Shown here one piece after another: positions 14,802-23,877 of a DNA stretch of 64,000 nucleotides. The DNA is from an uncultured Sphingomonas sp. (GTDB lineage Bacteria; Pseudomonadota; Alphaproteobacteria; Sphingomonadales; Sphingomonadaceae), in NCBI GenBank assembly GCA_913775975.1, contig CAJYLQ010000005.1, forward strand, positions 1 through 64,000. The letters run 5' to 3'. Position 1 is the stretch's first letter, and each line of letters opens with the position of its first letter. The notes under the pieces are model-generated. The model saw only the letters and a list, made by a program, of their open reading frames with translations, did no database searches and was not told the origin of the DNA. A program made the translations under genes and the position numbers.

Positions 14802-16763
14802 TCAGCCAGGCATCCGGAAGATCACGCGCCGCGTCAGGCCGCCGCAACCGGGCGCACCATCGGGGCGGAAGGTCGATTCGAACCGTGCGCCCTCGACCAG
14901 TCCGTTGGTCGCCTTCGAAAAGACGAATGCGGGATAGCCGAGGAGCGTGCGCACGCGCGCCGTGCGGCCGTTTGGCTGCACGTCGAACTGCACCTGCGTC
15001 CAGCCTTCGAACCCCCATTGCATCGCCTCGCGCGGGAAGGCGTCGGACCCGACCGACGACTTCATCTGCGGCACGGTATCGAGGACCGCGCACTGGTCGC
15101 CCGACATGCCGGTCGCCTGGAAGGCCGCGCGCGCGCCGGCCAGATTGCCCAGCCGCTGCTCGGCGGAGGCGATGCGGACCAGCGCGCCGACGCGCAGCGG
15201 ATCGTCCTTCGCCAGCCGTGTGTCGTCCGCGATCGCGCGCAACAGCGTCAGGACGCGGCGATCCTTGTCGCGGCCCCTGACATAATCCGACTGCATCAGC
15301 AGGATCGCGGCGCGCGCCTGCGGATCGCCGGCATAGTCGGGATCGGCGAGCAGCGCCTTCGCGATCGCGTCGAACGCGCCGAGCTTGGAAATGTCGACCT
15401 GCTCGCCGGTCCGTGCCGCCAGTTCCAGCGGCAGGCGGGCGAGCGGCGGCGCCTTTTCCTGCCGCGCGATCTGAAGCGCGCGGGCGTTCAGCGCGGCGGC
15501 CTCTTCGCGCGACACGGTCTCGTTGCGTGACAGTGCCCAGGCGGCGACCATCTGAGCGACGGGATTGTTGCCGGCGCTGGCCAGCTTGGCACGCAGGCCC
15601 GCCACCTCGGCGGCAGGCTCCATCGAATCGTCCGACCGGATCGTGATGCCGCGACCCGACACCCATTCGCCCAACGATTTGTAGAGGCCGGAATAGATGG
15701 AGGGGCGGGAGAAGGCGGTGGAGCAGCGCATCTCCACGCGCACGTTGCGGCGGAAGAAGGGCGGGATCGCCGCCACGTCCTTTTCCGGCCACGACCAGCC
15801 GCGCACCGCGTCGGCGAATTCCAGCGCGACCCGGCCGCCGCCCGCCGCATAGACGGGCTCGACGGCGATGGGCGATCCGTTGTCGGCGATGCTGAACTGG
15901 ACGACCGCCACGTCCTCCGGCTTCAGGTTCGCCTCGCCGCCGCAATCGGGGGAGATCATGACGGCGGCGGGCGCGAAATCGCCCCTGGGCAGCCGCCCCG
16001 CGCCGGTCATCGCCATATATTCGCGCGCGTCGTCGGGCTTGCCCGCCAGGATCAGCGCGAGCGCGGCATCGGCGCGCACGGGGACGTCGTCGGTGGTGGT
16101 GCGCTCCGTCATCCCGCCCTGCCCGCGAATCGCGGCGAGTGCGAACGTCTTGGCCGCGGCGAAATCACCCCGGTTCATCGCCAGCTCAGCCCGGCGCTGC
16201 GCGATCAGCGACAGGGCAGCGCGATCCACCTTCACCCCGCCGGCGATCAGCGCATCGGCGCGATCCAGCGCGGCCGCCGCGCCGGCCGGGTCGGTGAAGG
16301 TCATGACCTGCGCCTGCGCCAGTTGCGCGCGCAGCTTGCCGGTCGGCCTGTCGTCCAGCGCCTCCACCTCCGCAAAGGCCTTGGCCGCCCCGGCATAGTC
16401 GAGCGTGTTGTGCGCCAGCGTGCCGACCAGCAGATAGGCGCGCGCGCGATCGGAGCGCAGGCTGGCATCGCTTTCCGGCAACCCCGCCAGCCCCTCGCGC
16501 AGCGCGACGGCGGCCTCCTCATTGCGGCCGAGGCGGAACAGCGCATCGCCGGTGCGGACGCGGACGATCGCGGCGTTGCGCGAGCCGGGCTTGACGCGCC
16601 GGCCCAGCGCCTCCCACGCGGCCAGCGCCTGCGCGGAATCGGTGCCCGCATCCAGCGCGGTCGCCGCCTCGAAATCCTGCTGGATCGTGTGGCCCGCCGG
16701 CGCCTGCGCCATCACGCCACCCGCCACCGCGATCAAGACCGTGGCGCCCACCATACGCTGCAT
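14802..16763 (-). CDS. Periplasmic TPR-repeat protein with TonB-like C-terminal domain
   Basis: A 653-residue exported protein. Residues 1-20 form a signal peptide (MVGATVLIAVAGGVMAQA). Residues about 25-250 are helical repeats of TPR type (alternating Ala/Leu helices such as AAVALREGLAGL and AYLLVGTLAHNTLDYAG). A middle domain with CGGEANLKPEDVAVVQFSI follows, then further helices. The C-terminus (about 580-653), FEGWTQVQFDVQPNGRTARV, resembles the TonB C-terminal fold. Such proteins occur in sphingomonads without assigned function. It is transcribed from the rnpB side and ends convergent with the carbonic anhydrase gene. Confidence 0.7.
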   Translation of the reverse strand: MQRMVGATVLIAVAGGVMAQAPAGHTIQQDFEAATALDAGTDSAQALAAWEALGRRVKPGSRNAAIVRVRTGDALFRLGRNEEAAVALREGLAGLPESDASLRSDRARAYLLVGTLAHNTLDYAGAAKAFAEVEALDDRPTGKLRAQLAQAQVMTFTDPAGAAAALDRADALIAGGVKVDRAALSLIAQRRAELAMNRGDFAAAKTFALAAIRGQGGMTERTTTDDVPVRADAALALILAGKPDDAREYMAMTGAGRLPRGDFAPAAVMISPDCGGEANLKPEDVAVVQFSIADNGSPIAVEPVYAAGGGRVALEFADAVRGWSWPEKDVAAIPPFFRRNVRVEMRCSTAFSRPSIYSGLYKSLGEWVSGRGITIRSDDSMEPAAEVAGLRAKLASAGNNPVAQMVAAWALSRNETVSREEAAALNARALQIARQEKAPPLARLPLELAARTGEQVDISKLGAFDAIAKALLADPDYAGDPQARAAILLMQSDYVRGRDKDRRVLTLLRAIADDTRLAKDDPLRVGALVRIASAEQRLGNLAGARAAFQATGMSGDQCAVLDTVPQMKSSVGSDAFPREAMQWGFEGWTQVQFDVQPNGRTARVRTLLGYPAFVFSKATNGLVEGARFESTFRPDGAPGCGGLTRRVIFRMPG

Positions 16764-16827
16764 ATACGCGAATCCCCTGCCCGGCCCCTCTCGGCCCCGG
16801 CGGATGGTGGCGAAGGCCGGCGGAAAT

Positions 16828-17209
16828 GGCCAGAGGATCTGTAAGCCGGGTTCTGTCCTCCCCGATGGGGATGGGCGACCATTCCTCTACGACGACGCTT
16901 GCGCGCCGCCTCCAGCAATCAACCCGGGCGGCGGGCGGGAACACGCCCCGGCCCCGCGAACGGCGCCATGCCACCCCTATTCGATCTTGCTCCCGGTGGG
17001 GTTTACCGTGCCGCTTCCGTTACCGGTCGCGCGGTGCGCTCTTACCGCACCCTTTCACCATGGCGTGACCGAAGCCGTCGCCGTCTGCTCTCTGTTGCAC
17101 TGTCCCTGGGGTCGCCCCCGCCGGGCGTTACCCGGCACCGTCGTTCCATGGAGCCCGGACTTTCCTCGCGCCGCCTTTCGGCAGCCCGCGGCCGCCCGAT
17201 CCTCTGGCC
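16828..17209 (-). ncRNA. rnpB: RNase P RNA (M1-type, class A)
   Basis: The catalytic RNA of RNase P, which matures tRNA 5' ends. Read on the minus strand, the conserved core is unmistakable: GAGGAAAGTCCGGGCTCC near the 5' end, GGGTAACGCCCGGCGGGGG, then CAGGGACAGTGCAACAGAGA, and ACAGAACCCGGCTTACAG near the 3' end. The terminal helix P1 is formed by GGCCAGAGGATC (17198-17209) and GATCCTCTGGCC (16828-16839), which set the ends. Length about 382 nt is normal for class A. It lies between the amidase gene and the TPR protein gene, all on the minus strand. Confidence 0.97.
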
Positions 17210-17219
17210 GGCGACGGCC

Positions 17220-17909
17220 CTACTCGTCCCCGCGCGGTTTGGGAAGCAGAAGTGCCAGCAGGATCATGCGGCATTCCGCATCGATCTCGCCATCGATCAG
17301 CTCCGGCCGGAAGCGACGCTGGAACGCCATGATCGCGGCCAGCCGGTCGGTCACGTCATAGCCGAACCGTTCGAGCGCGAGGCAGAATCCGGCCTCCGTC
17401 CAGTTCGGGTCCATCAGGTTCTGCGTCGGCCGGGGCAGCGCCAGCCGCAGCCGCGCCAGCCGGTGCCAGGGGAACAGCTCACCCGGATCGCGCTTCCGCC
17501 CCGGCGCCACGTCGGAATGACCGACGACGTTGCCGCGCGTGATTTCGTGCCGGTCCTTGATCGCGGCGACGAGGCCGATCACCGCCTCCATCTGCACGTC
17601 CGGAAAGGCGCGATAGCCCCATTCATGGCCGGGATTGACGATCTCGATGCCGATGCTGGCGGAGTTCACGTCATCGATCGTGCGCCAGTGCGAGCGCCCC
17701 GCATGCCAGGCGCGATGCTCCTCGGCGACCATGCGGTGAACCGTGCCATCCTCGTCGACGAGGTAATGGGCGGACACCTTCGCCGCCGGATCGCACAGCC
17801 GCGCGATCGCGGACACGGCGTCGACCATGCCGGTATAATGCAGGACGATCATCGACACCGGCAGCGTGCGCGCATCCCAGTTGGGCGACGGGGTATCGAC
17901 GAAGGTCAT
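17220..17909 (-). CDS. N-acetylmuramoyl-L-alanine amidase (AmpD/amidase_2 family)
   Basis: Cleaves the amide bond between muramic acid and the peptide stem. The 229-residue product has the amidase_2 motifs MIVLHYTGM (first Zn His) and HAGRSHWR, ending with GHSDVAPGRKRDPG. A C-terminal peptidoglycan-binding-like helical part (about 165-229) follows. No signal peptide is visible, which favours a cytoplasmic, AmpD-like recycling role. The start at 17909 has AGGGG upstream. It lies 64 bases after cheR. Since amgK-murU is also in this window, cell-wall recycling is a coherent theme. Confidence 0.9.
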   Translation of the reverse strand: MTFVDTPSPNWDARTLPVSMIVLHYTGMVDAVSAIARLCDPAAKVSAHYLVDEDGTVHRMVAEEHRAWHAGRSHWRTIDDVNSASIGIEIVNPGHEWGYRAFPDVQMEAVIGLVAAIKDRHEITRGNVVGHSDVAPGRKRDPGELFPWHRLARLRLALPRPTQNLMDPNWTEAGFCLALERFGYDVTDRLAAIMAFQRRFRPELIDGEIDAECRMILLALLLPKPRGDE

Positions 17910-17973
17910 CACTGACCCCTGAGTGGCCGAAGTCCGGGGCGTCGGCAAGCACCCCTTGTGACGGCGCGCCGTT

Positions 17974-18843
17974 TCAGGCGGCGGCGGGACAGGCGGCGAC
18001 GTCGGTCCGCTCGTACAGGCCGCGCCAGGCGATGCTGGGGACGAACAGGTCGGTCTGCCCGATCATCGCCTCCCCGGCGCCCAACAGCAGCAGGCCGCCC
18101 GGGCGGGTCGCGGCGGCCAGCGTGACGAGCGCCCGCGCCTTCGCGGCGGGGGACAGATAGAGCAGCACGTTGCGGCACAACACGGCATCGAACCGCCCCG
18201 GCGGCGGCGCGTCCGCGACCAGGTTCAGCCGGCGATACTGGACGCGGCGGATCAGCTCAGGCCGGGCGCGCCAATCGCCGTCCACCTCGTCGAACCATTT
18301 CAGCAGGGACCGGATCGGCAGCCCGCGCTGGATCTCGAACTGCGTGTAGCGCGCCGCCTTCGCCCGGCCAAGCGCGGCCGCGGAGATGTCCGTCCCGACG
18401 ACTTCGGGCAGCAGCTGCGCCCGGCGGCCGCCCTCCGCCAGCATCATCGCGAGCGACAACGCCTCCTGCCCGGTGGCGCAACCCGCCGACCACAGCCGTA
18501 TGCGGTGCGCCGGATCGTGCCGCGCCGCCAGGGCCTGATCGAGCATCGCGAACATCGCGGCATCGCGGAAGAACGACGTCTCGCCATTCAGGATCGCGTC
18601 GACGATCTGCCCATCGATATCCGCCGCCCTGCCGCCCGCCAGTAGCGCGACGAGGCCGTCGAGCGAGGAGAGGCCGTGCGCGCGTAGGAGCGGCGTCAGC
18701 GCGACGTCGAGCCGCCACGAGCGGTAGCTCGCGAGCTGCTGGCCCGTCCGCGCCTCCAGCAGCGCGGACAGCACGCTGACGGCGTAGCCGGAGCCGGATG
18801 GCAGGCCGGCGCCTGACGCCGGAACGGGACGGACCCCGGTCAT
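17974..18843 (-). CDS. cheR: Chemotaxis protein methyltransferase CheR
   Basis: Methylates glutamates of chemoreceptors using S-adenosylmethionine. The 289-residue protein has a small N-terminal helical domain and a methyltransferase domain. Motifs are ILNGETSFFRD near residue 87, LWSAGCATGQEALSLAM for SAM binding, and FDAVLCRNVLLYLSP near 220. The ATG overlaps the cheB stop (ATGA). It is the last gene of the chemotaxis operon. Confidence 0.95.
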   Translation of the reverse strand: MTGVRPVPASGAGLPSGSGYAVSVLSALLEARTGQQLASYRSWRLDVALTPLLRAHGLSSLDGLVALLAGGRAADIDGQIVDAILNGETSFFRDAAMFAMLDQALAARHDPAHRIRLWSAGCATGQEALSLAMMLAEGGRRAQLLPEVVGTDISAAALGRAKAARYTQFEIQRGLPIRSLLKWFDEVDGDWRARPELIRRVQYRRLNLVADAPPPGRFDAVLCRNVLLYLSPAAKARALVTLAAATRPGGLLLLGAGEAMIGQTDLFVPSIAWRGLYERTDVAACPAAA

Positions 18844-19901
18844 ATCCGCCGCCCCAATACCATCAGCTGGCCGATCGCCTCCGGCGGCAGCACGGCATCG
18901 GCCAGCCCCTGCGCCACCACCGCGCCGGGCATGCCCCAGACGACCGAGCTGGCCTCGTCCTGCACCATCACGCAGCCGCCCGCCTGTCGCACCGCGCGCG
19001 CGCCCGTCACGCCGTCGCGCCCCATGCCGCTGAGCACGATCGCCAGCATCCGCGCGCCGAACACCTCGGCCGCCGAGGTGAACATCGGATCGACGGACGG
19101 CATGCAGCCGCTGGGCACCGCCTCCCGCGTCAGGCGGATCGCCGACTGGCCGTCGGAGAGCGGGATGCAGCGTATGTGCGCGGTGCCCGGCGCGACGACG
19201 ATCTGGCCGGGCCGCAGTCGCATCAGATCGGTCGCGATCACGCAGGGACGCCCCGCCATGCCGGCCACCTGCGTCGCGAAATACGGTATGAACGTGGCCG
19301 GCAGATGCTGGGTGATGATGATCGGCACGTCGAACGCGGGGGGCAGCGGTTGCAGTACGCCCGACAGCGCATGGATCCCGCCCGTCGACGCGCCGATCGC
19401 CACCACGTCGAACGCGGCGGGGGCATTGGCGGTTCGTTGCGGAAGATGAGCCAGGGCAAGCCCGTGCCGGCGCCCGGCCGCCAGCCGCTCCAGCCGCTCC
19501 ATCAGCAGGCGCGCGAACGCGCCCGACATGTCGCTGGCGGCGGGCTTTTCCAGCGTGTCCGCCGCGCCCAGCGCCAGCGCGCGGATCGTCGCGGCGGCAC
19601 CGGCGGCGGCCGATGAGGACACGACGACGATCCGCGCGCCCTGTGCGATCGAAGCGATCCCCGGCAGCGCGGTCAGCCCGTCCAGCCCCGGCATGGCGAG
19701 GTCGAGCAGGATGAAGTCCACCCGCTCGCGCAGCAGGAACTCCATCGCCGCCGCCGCCGACCCCACCTGCCCGGCGGTGACGAAGCCGGGATGCCCGTCG
19801 ACGATGCGCGCGATGACGGTGCGCGCGACGACCGAATCGTCGATGACGAGGACACGGGCCGCCGCCGCGCCGACCGGATTCGGCCATCCCCGCGCGGCCA
19901 T
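18840..19901 (-). CDS. cheB: Chemotaxis response regulator methylesterase CheB
   Basis: Removes methyl groups from chemoreceptors and is activated by CheA phosphorylation. The 353-residue protein has an N-terminal receiver with phospho-acceptor D67 (LLDLAMPGLDG) and a C-terminal methylesterase domain with S172 (AIGASTGG), H199 (ITQHLPATF) and the Asp in LSGMGRDGVTG. CheR overlaps its 3' end; cheY lies 31 bases upstream. All catalytic residues are present. Confidence 0.96.
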   Translation of the reverse strand: MAARGWPNPVGAAAARVLVIDDSVVARTVIARIVDGHPGFVTAGQVGSAAAAMEFLLRERVDFILLDLAMPGLDGLTALPGIASIAQGARIVVVSSSAAAGAAATIRALALGAADTLEKPAASDMSGAFARLLMERLERLAAGRRHGLALAHLPQRTANAPAAFDVVAIGASTGGIHALSGVLQPLPPAFDVPIIITQHLPATFIPYFATQVAGMAGRPCVIATDLMRLRPGQIVVAPGTAHIRCIPLSDGQSAIRLTREAVPSGCMPSVDPMFTSAAEVFGARMLAIVLSGMGRDGVTGARAVRQAGGCVMVQDEASSVVWGMPGAVVAQGLADAVLPPEAIGQLMVLGRRI

Positions 19902-19932
19902 GCCGGTCAGGTGCTCCCCGTCCCGATCGCGC

Positions 19933-20298
19933 TCAGGCGACGCCGACGATCTGGAGCTTGCTTTCCAGCGTGTCGCGGTCGAACGGCTTCATGACATATT
20001 CGTCCGCCCCCGCCTCGATCGCGGCGCGAATATAGGCCATGCCGTTCTCGGTCGTACAGAACACGACCTTCGGACGGCGGGGGAGATCGGACCCGCGCAG
20101 CGCCAGCAGGAAATCCATACCGTTCATCACGGGCATGTTCCAGTCGAGCAGGATCACGTCCGGCGCGGCCTGATGGCAGGCATCCAGCGCCTCGCGGCCG
20201 TCGCACGCCTCGCGCACGGAAAATTCGAGTGTTTCGAGGATGTGACGCGCGACCTTGCGGATCACCTTGGAATCATCGACCACCAGACAGGTCTTCAT
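19933..20298 (-). CDS. cheY: Chemotaxis response regulator CheY
   Basis: A single-domain receiver (121 residues) with the acidic pair D8-D9, the phospho-acceptor D52 (ILLDWNMPVMNG) and the conserved Lys in VMKPFD. The operon position between cheW and cheB supports CheY rather than an unrelated single receiver. Whether it targets a flagellar motor or acts as a phosphate sink cannot be told here, because no flagellar genes are in the window. Confidence 0.94.
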   Translation of the reverse strand: MKTCLVVDDSKVIRKVARHILETLEFSVREACDGREALDACHQAAPDVILLDWNMPVMNGMDFLLALRGSDLPRRPKVVFCTTENGMAYIRAAIEAGADEYVMKPFDRDTLESKLQIVGVA

Positions 20299-20391
20299 GA
20301 GAACGCTCTTTCCTTGGCGGCGCGAAACATACCGGCTGCCGGCCCGGGCTTAGTCCCCAAACAGTAAGCGTCGGCTTAATCGATGGGGCGG

Positions 20392-20820
20392 TCAGGCGAG
20401 CAGCGGGCTCATCGCCGGGATCAGGCGATCGAGGTCGAGGACGAGCAGCGGTTCGCCCTCGCGCTCGACGATGCCGGTCGCGCACGCACCCCACGATCCG
20501 TGAAAGGCAAGGCCCGACGACAGCGGCTGCGGCTCCAGTGCATAGACGTCGTCCAGCGCCTCGATCAGCAGGCCATAGTGATGGCCCTGCACACAGACGA
20601 TGACCGCGCGGCGCGTCTCCGCCATCGGCGCGAAGCCGAGCGAGACCGACGTGTCGATCACCGTCACGACGCGGCTGCGCAGCGCGGCCAGCCCGCGCAC
20701 GGCGGCGGGCGCCTGCGGCACGGGGGTGATCGCGCCGATATCGACCGCCGATTCGACATCGGTGGCACGCAGCGCGACCCAGCGGCCGGCGATGCGGACG
20801 ATCAGGAACAGCGGCTTCAT
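20392..20820 (-). CDS. cheW: Chemotaxis coupling protein CheW
   Basis: A 142-residue CheW-domain protein linking receptors to the CheA kinase. The fold is recognised by LFLIVRIAGRWVALRATDVES at the start and VRGLAALRSRVVTVIDTSVS in the middle. It begins at an ATG overlapping the cheA stop (ATGA), so the CheA:CheW ratio is likely translationally coupled. Confidence 0.93.
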   Translation of the reverse strand: MKPLFLIVRIAGRWVALRATDVESAVDIGAITPVPQAPAAVRGLAALRSRVVTVIDTSVSLGFAPMAETRRAVIVCVQGHHYGLLIEALDDVYALEPQPLSSGLAFHGSWGACATGIVEREGEPLLVLDLDRLIPAMSPLLA

Positions 20821-23141
20821 GCCCGTACCCCCATGCGCCGGGCGCCGACGCCTTCGATGCCGACGCGCTCCGCGACCGCCGCGATCAGGGCGGCGCGGTC
20901 GTAGCGGTAGATGCCCTCCGCGCCCGGCTGCCGGCTGAGCAGCACCACCGGCGCGGTCGTGGCCGGTGGCCGGTCGTCTGCCATCGCCAGCGTGACGGCC
21001 GGCTCCTCCCCGGCGGACAGGGTGCTGGCGCAGCGATAGCCGGACGCCTCCAGCACCGGCTTGAGGAAGGTTTCCATCCAGCCCGAGCCATCGGATTGCA
21101 GCAGGCAGAGCGGCCGCTGGCCGACCGGCGCCAGTTCGCCCGCGAACAGCGCATGGACGTCGACGATCTCGATCTGCTCGCCCGCGATGATCGCGACACC
21201 CGCGACGCCGCCGCGGCCCTGTGCGGGCGTGATCTCCTGCGGCAGGGTCACGATCTCCTCCGCATCGCGGATCAGGTAGCCATATTCGCTGGCGCCATCG
21301 GTCAGCCGCACCACGCCGACCGTGCCGGTGGCCGGGATGGGCCCCGTCGCCACGACGGGAATGACGCCGGCGTCCAGCGACAGGTGCAGCCGCCCGGCGG
21401 TGCGCTGGATCGCGCTGGTCGAGACCGTTTCGACCCGATCGACCGCCGCGAGCGGCAGCGCGCGGCGCATCCCGTCGAGATCGTCGAACAGCAGCGCGCT
21501 GATCCCCGTCCCGACGGCCTCGGCCTTCGCCTCCGCTGCCGGAACGACAGGCGCGAAGCGGAGGCCGGCCGCCTTGGCGAGGCCCGCGCCGTCGAGCAGC
21601 AACAGCGGATAGCCCGAATCGGGCAGCGTCTGACCGGCATACAGGCCCGTCGCCATCACCGCCGGCGCCACCGGCTTGATGACCAGTTCCTCGGTATCCA
21701 GCACCTCGCCGATCGCCAGCGCATAGTGGCCGTCGCGCGTCGCGATGATCGCCAGCGCCTCGACGGGCGCATCGTCGATGCCCAGGAGGCCGCCCAGATC
21801 CACGACCGGCAGGCGCCGTCCGCGCACCGTCGCCACCACCGCGTCGCCCAGCGCGTCGATCCGGACCGCGCCGCCGGCCAGCGCGACGATCTCCTCGATC
21901 GACTGGCGCGGCAGGGCGAAGCGCTGGTCGCCGATCGCGACGAGGATCGTCGGGATGATCGACAGCGTCAGCGGCACCTGCAACTCGATCGCCAGCCCCC
22001 GCCCCGGCCGGTTGCGCAGCGCGATGCGGCCGCCGATCTGCTCGATATTGGCGCGCACCACGTCCATGCCGACGCCGCGTCCCGACACGCTGCTGACCGT
22101 ATCGCGGGTGGTGAGGCCGGGGGCGAAGATCAGCTGCAACCGCTCCTCGTCGCTCATCTGCATCAGCGTGCCTTCGGCATACAGGCGCGAGGAGACGGCC
22201 TTCGCCATCAAACGCTCCATGTCGATGCCCCGACCGTCGTCGCTGATCTCCACCACGATCTGGTTGCCGGTCTGGCGGGCGGAGACCAGCAGGTGCCCCG
22301 CCTCCCGCTTGCCGGCGGCGAGACGATCGGCGGGCGCCTCTATGCCGTGATCGACCGCGTTGCGGATGATGTGGACCAGGGGATCGCGCAACAGCTCGAT
22401 CAGCTCCCGGTCCAGTTCGACGTCGGAGCCCTCGATATCCAGCGCCACCGTCTTGCCCAGCGTCGTCGCGGTATCGCGGACCATGCGGGGCAGCGCCGCG
22501 AACAGCGCGCTGATCCGCTGCATCCGCGTGCGCGTCACCGTGTCGCGCATCTCGCCCACGGTCAGCGACAGCCGCTCCAGCGCGCCCTCGACGCGCGGGT
22601 CGAGGTCATGCTCGCGCAGGCGGCGGGCCAGTTCGTTGCGAGCCAGCACCATTTCCGACATGCCGATCATCATGCGATCGAGCAGTTCGATGGCGAGGCG
22701 GACGCTGCTGCTCTGCACGCGGGGCCGGGCCGGGCCGCCGGCGACGGCGGCGGGGGCGTCGCGGGGCTCCACCACCTCTTCGGCCAGCGCGGCGATCAGC
22801 AGATCCTCCGTCATGTCCTCAAGCGGTATCCCGCCGGCGATCGCCTCCGTCAGTTCGCCGATCCGGTCGACGATCGCGAGGACGGCACTGACGAGCGCAC
22901 CGTCCGGCTTGCGGCGCCCGTCGCGCACCGTCGCCAGCACATCCTCGGCGGCATGGGCGAGCCGGCCGAGGCGCGGCAGGTCGAGAAAGCCGCAGCTGCC
23001 CTTCACCGTGTGGACGAAGCGGAAGATCGCATCCAGCCGCGCCCGGTCGGTCGGCTCCGCCTCCCACAGCACGAGTTCGCCCGACAGCGCCTCCAGCGTC
23101 TCTCGGGTCTCGGCGATGAATTCCTGCAGCAGGTCGTCCAT
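20817..23141 (-). CDS. cheA: Chemotaxis histidine kinase CheA with extra C-terminal modules
   Basis: The receptor-controlled kinase of the chemotaxis system (774 residues). Domains in order: Hpt (1-110) with phosphorylation site H44 (FRFVHTVKGSCGF); a short linker without an obvious P2 domain; dimerisation helices (about 145-220); the ATPase with HIIRNAVDHGIEAP, DDGRGID and GRGVGMDVV (250-390); and a CheW-like domain (about 395-530, LSIIPTILVAIGDQRFALP). Then comes a second CheW-like module (about 550-690, SALLFDDLDGMRRALPLAA), and finally a degenerate receiver-like tail (RPLCLLQSDGSGWMETFLKP). This layout is longer than E. coli CheA and is discussed under findings. Confidence 0.95.
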   Translation of the reverse strand: MDDLLQEFIAETRETLEALSGELVLWEAEPTDRARLDAIFRFVHTVKGSCGFLDLPRLGRLAHAAEDVLATVRDGRRKPDGALVSAVLAIVDRIGELTEAIAGGIPLEDMTEDLLIAALAEEVVEPRDAPAAVAGGPARPRVQSSSVRLAIELLDRMMIGMSEMVLARNELARRLREHDLDPRVEGALERLSLTVGEMRDTVTRTRMQRISALFAALPRMVRDTATTLGKTVALDIEGSDVELDRELIELLRDPLVHIIRNAVDHGIEAPADRLAAGKREAGHLLVSARQTGNQIVVEISDDGRGIDMERLMAKAVSSRLYAEGTLMQMSDEERLQLIFAPGLTTRDTVSSVSGRGVGMDVVRANIEQIGGRIALRNRPGRGLAIELQVPLTLSIIPTILVAIGDQRFALPRQSIEEIVALAGGAVRIDALGDAVVATVRGRRLPVVDLGGLLGIDDAPVEALAIIATRDGHYALAIGEVLDTEELVIKPVAPAVMATGLYAGQTLPDSGYPLLLLDGAGLAKAAGLRFAPVVPAAEAKAEAVGTGISALLFDDLDGMRRALPLAAVDRVETVSTSAIQRTAGRLHLSLDAGVIPVVATGPIPATGTVGVVRLTDGASEYGYLIRDAEEIVTLPQEITPAQGRGGVAGVAIIAGEQIEIVDVHALFAGELAPVGQRPLCLLQSDGSGWMETFLKPVLEASGYRCASTLSAGEEPAVTLAMADDRPPATTAPVVLLSRQPGAEGIYRYDRAALIAAVAERVGIEGVGARRMGVRA

Positions 23142-23196
23142 GGGCCTCCGGGGCGTGGTGCATCGTCGCCCTGGCCAGCGACATGCCCCGGAAGGC

Positions 23197-23212
23197 GTTA
23201 AAGCCGTCTTTA
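23197..23212 (-). promoter_or_regulatory. Near-consensus CtrA box before cheA
   Basis: Read on the minus strand: TAAA, seven bases, TTAAC, one mismatch from the CtrA consensus TTAA-N7-TTAAC. It lies about 55 bases before the cheA start and overlaps the chpT stop codon. CtrA control of motility and chemotaxis genes is well known in alphaproteobacteria; a single near-match in GC-rich DNA is suggestive, not proof. Confidence 0.35.
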
Positions 23213-23875
23213 CCGCGCGCCCGCCTCCGCCGCCGCGCGGGGCATCGTCGCGCCGAAGATCATCGTGTCATCGGCGGGCTGCGACACCATCACCGCCCCG
23301 CCGGCGTCGGTCACCAGCGTGTGGACGAGGAAGGCGGCGGCGGTGCGCGCGGCGACGTCGCCGTCGCCCGGTCCGTCGACCAGCATCGTGCGCAGCACCG
23401 GGTCGAGCGTGATGCGCGGCCCCGCGATGCGCACGACGATCTCCACCTGATCGCCCGCCGCCTCCGCCGCGATATCCAGCGTGCCGCCGCGCACCAACGC
23501 CTCGTTCGCGATCAGCGACAGGTTCAGCATCGCCTTCACCACCGCCTTGGGCAGCATCTCCGCCTCGACCAGCCAGCCCAGCGTCGTGCGACGCGCGTCC
23601 GCCACCAGCCCCTGGATCGCCGCCTGCGCCTCGCGCGGGTCGATCATGTCGCCAAGGCTGCCCGCCGCCCCGAAGGCGAGGCGGAAGAATTTCAACTTGT
23701 TGGCGGACGTGCGCGCGCTGTCGGCCAGCAGCTCCAGGCAGCGCTGCCGCATCGCCGGGTCCGTCTCGTCCGCCAGCAGCTCCAGCCCGTTGTTGAGCGC
23801 GCCGATCGGGGACAGCAGGTCATGGCACAGGCGCGAACACATCAGGCTGGCGAGTTCGACGGGGGTGATCGTCAT
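23210..23875 (-). CDS. chpT: ChpT-like histidine phosphotransferase
   Basis: ChpT relays phosphate from the hybrid kinase CckA to CtrA and CpdR in alphaproteobacterial cell-cycle control. The 221-residue protein has the family signature SRLCHDLLSPIGALNNGLEL with phospho-accepting H18, a helical hairpin for dimerisation, and a C-terminal degenerate ATPase-like fold. I start at 23875; an ATG eight codons upstream lacks support. It follows the JAMM peptidase gene by two bases and precedes cheA by about 70, so it may be co-transcribed with chemotaxis genes. Confidence 0.88.
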   Translation of the reverse strand: MTITPVELASLMCSRLCHDLLSPIGALNNGLELLADETDPAMRQRCLELLADSARTSANKLKFFRLAFGAAGSLGDMIDPREAQAAIQGLVADARRTTLGWLVEAEMLPKAVVKAMLNLSLIANEALVRGGTLDIAAEAAGDQVEIVVRIAGPRITLDPVLRTMLVDGPGDGDVAARTAAAFLVHTLVTDAGGAVMVSQPADDTMIFGATMPRAAAEAGAR

Positions 23876-23877
23876 GG

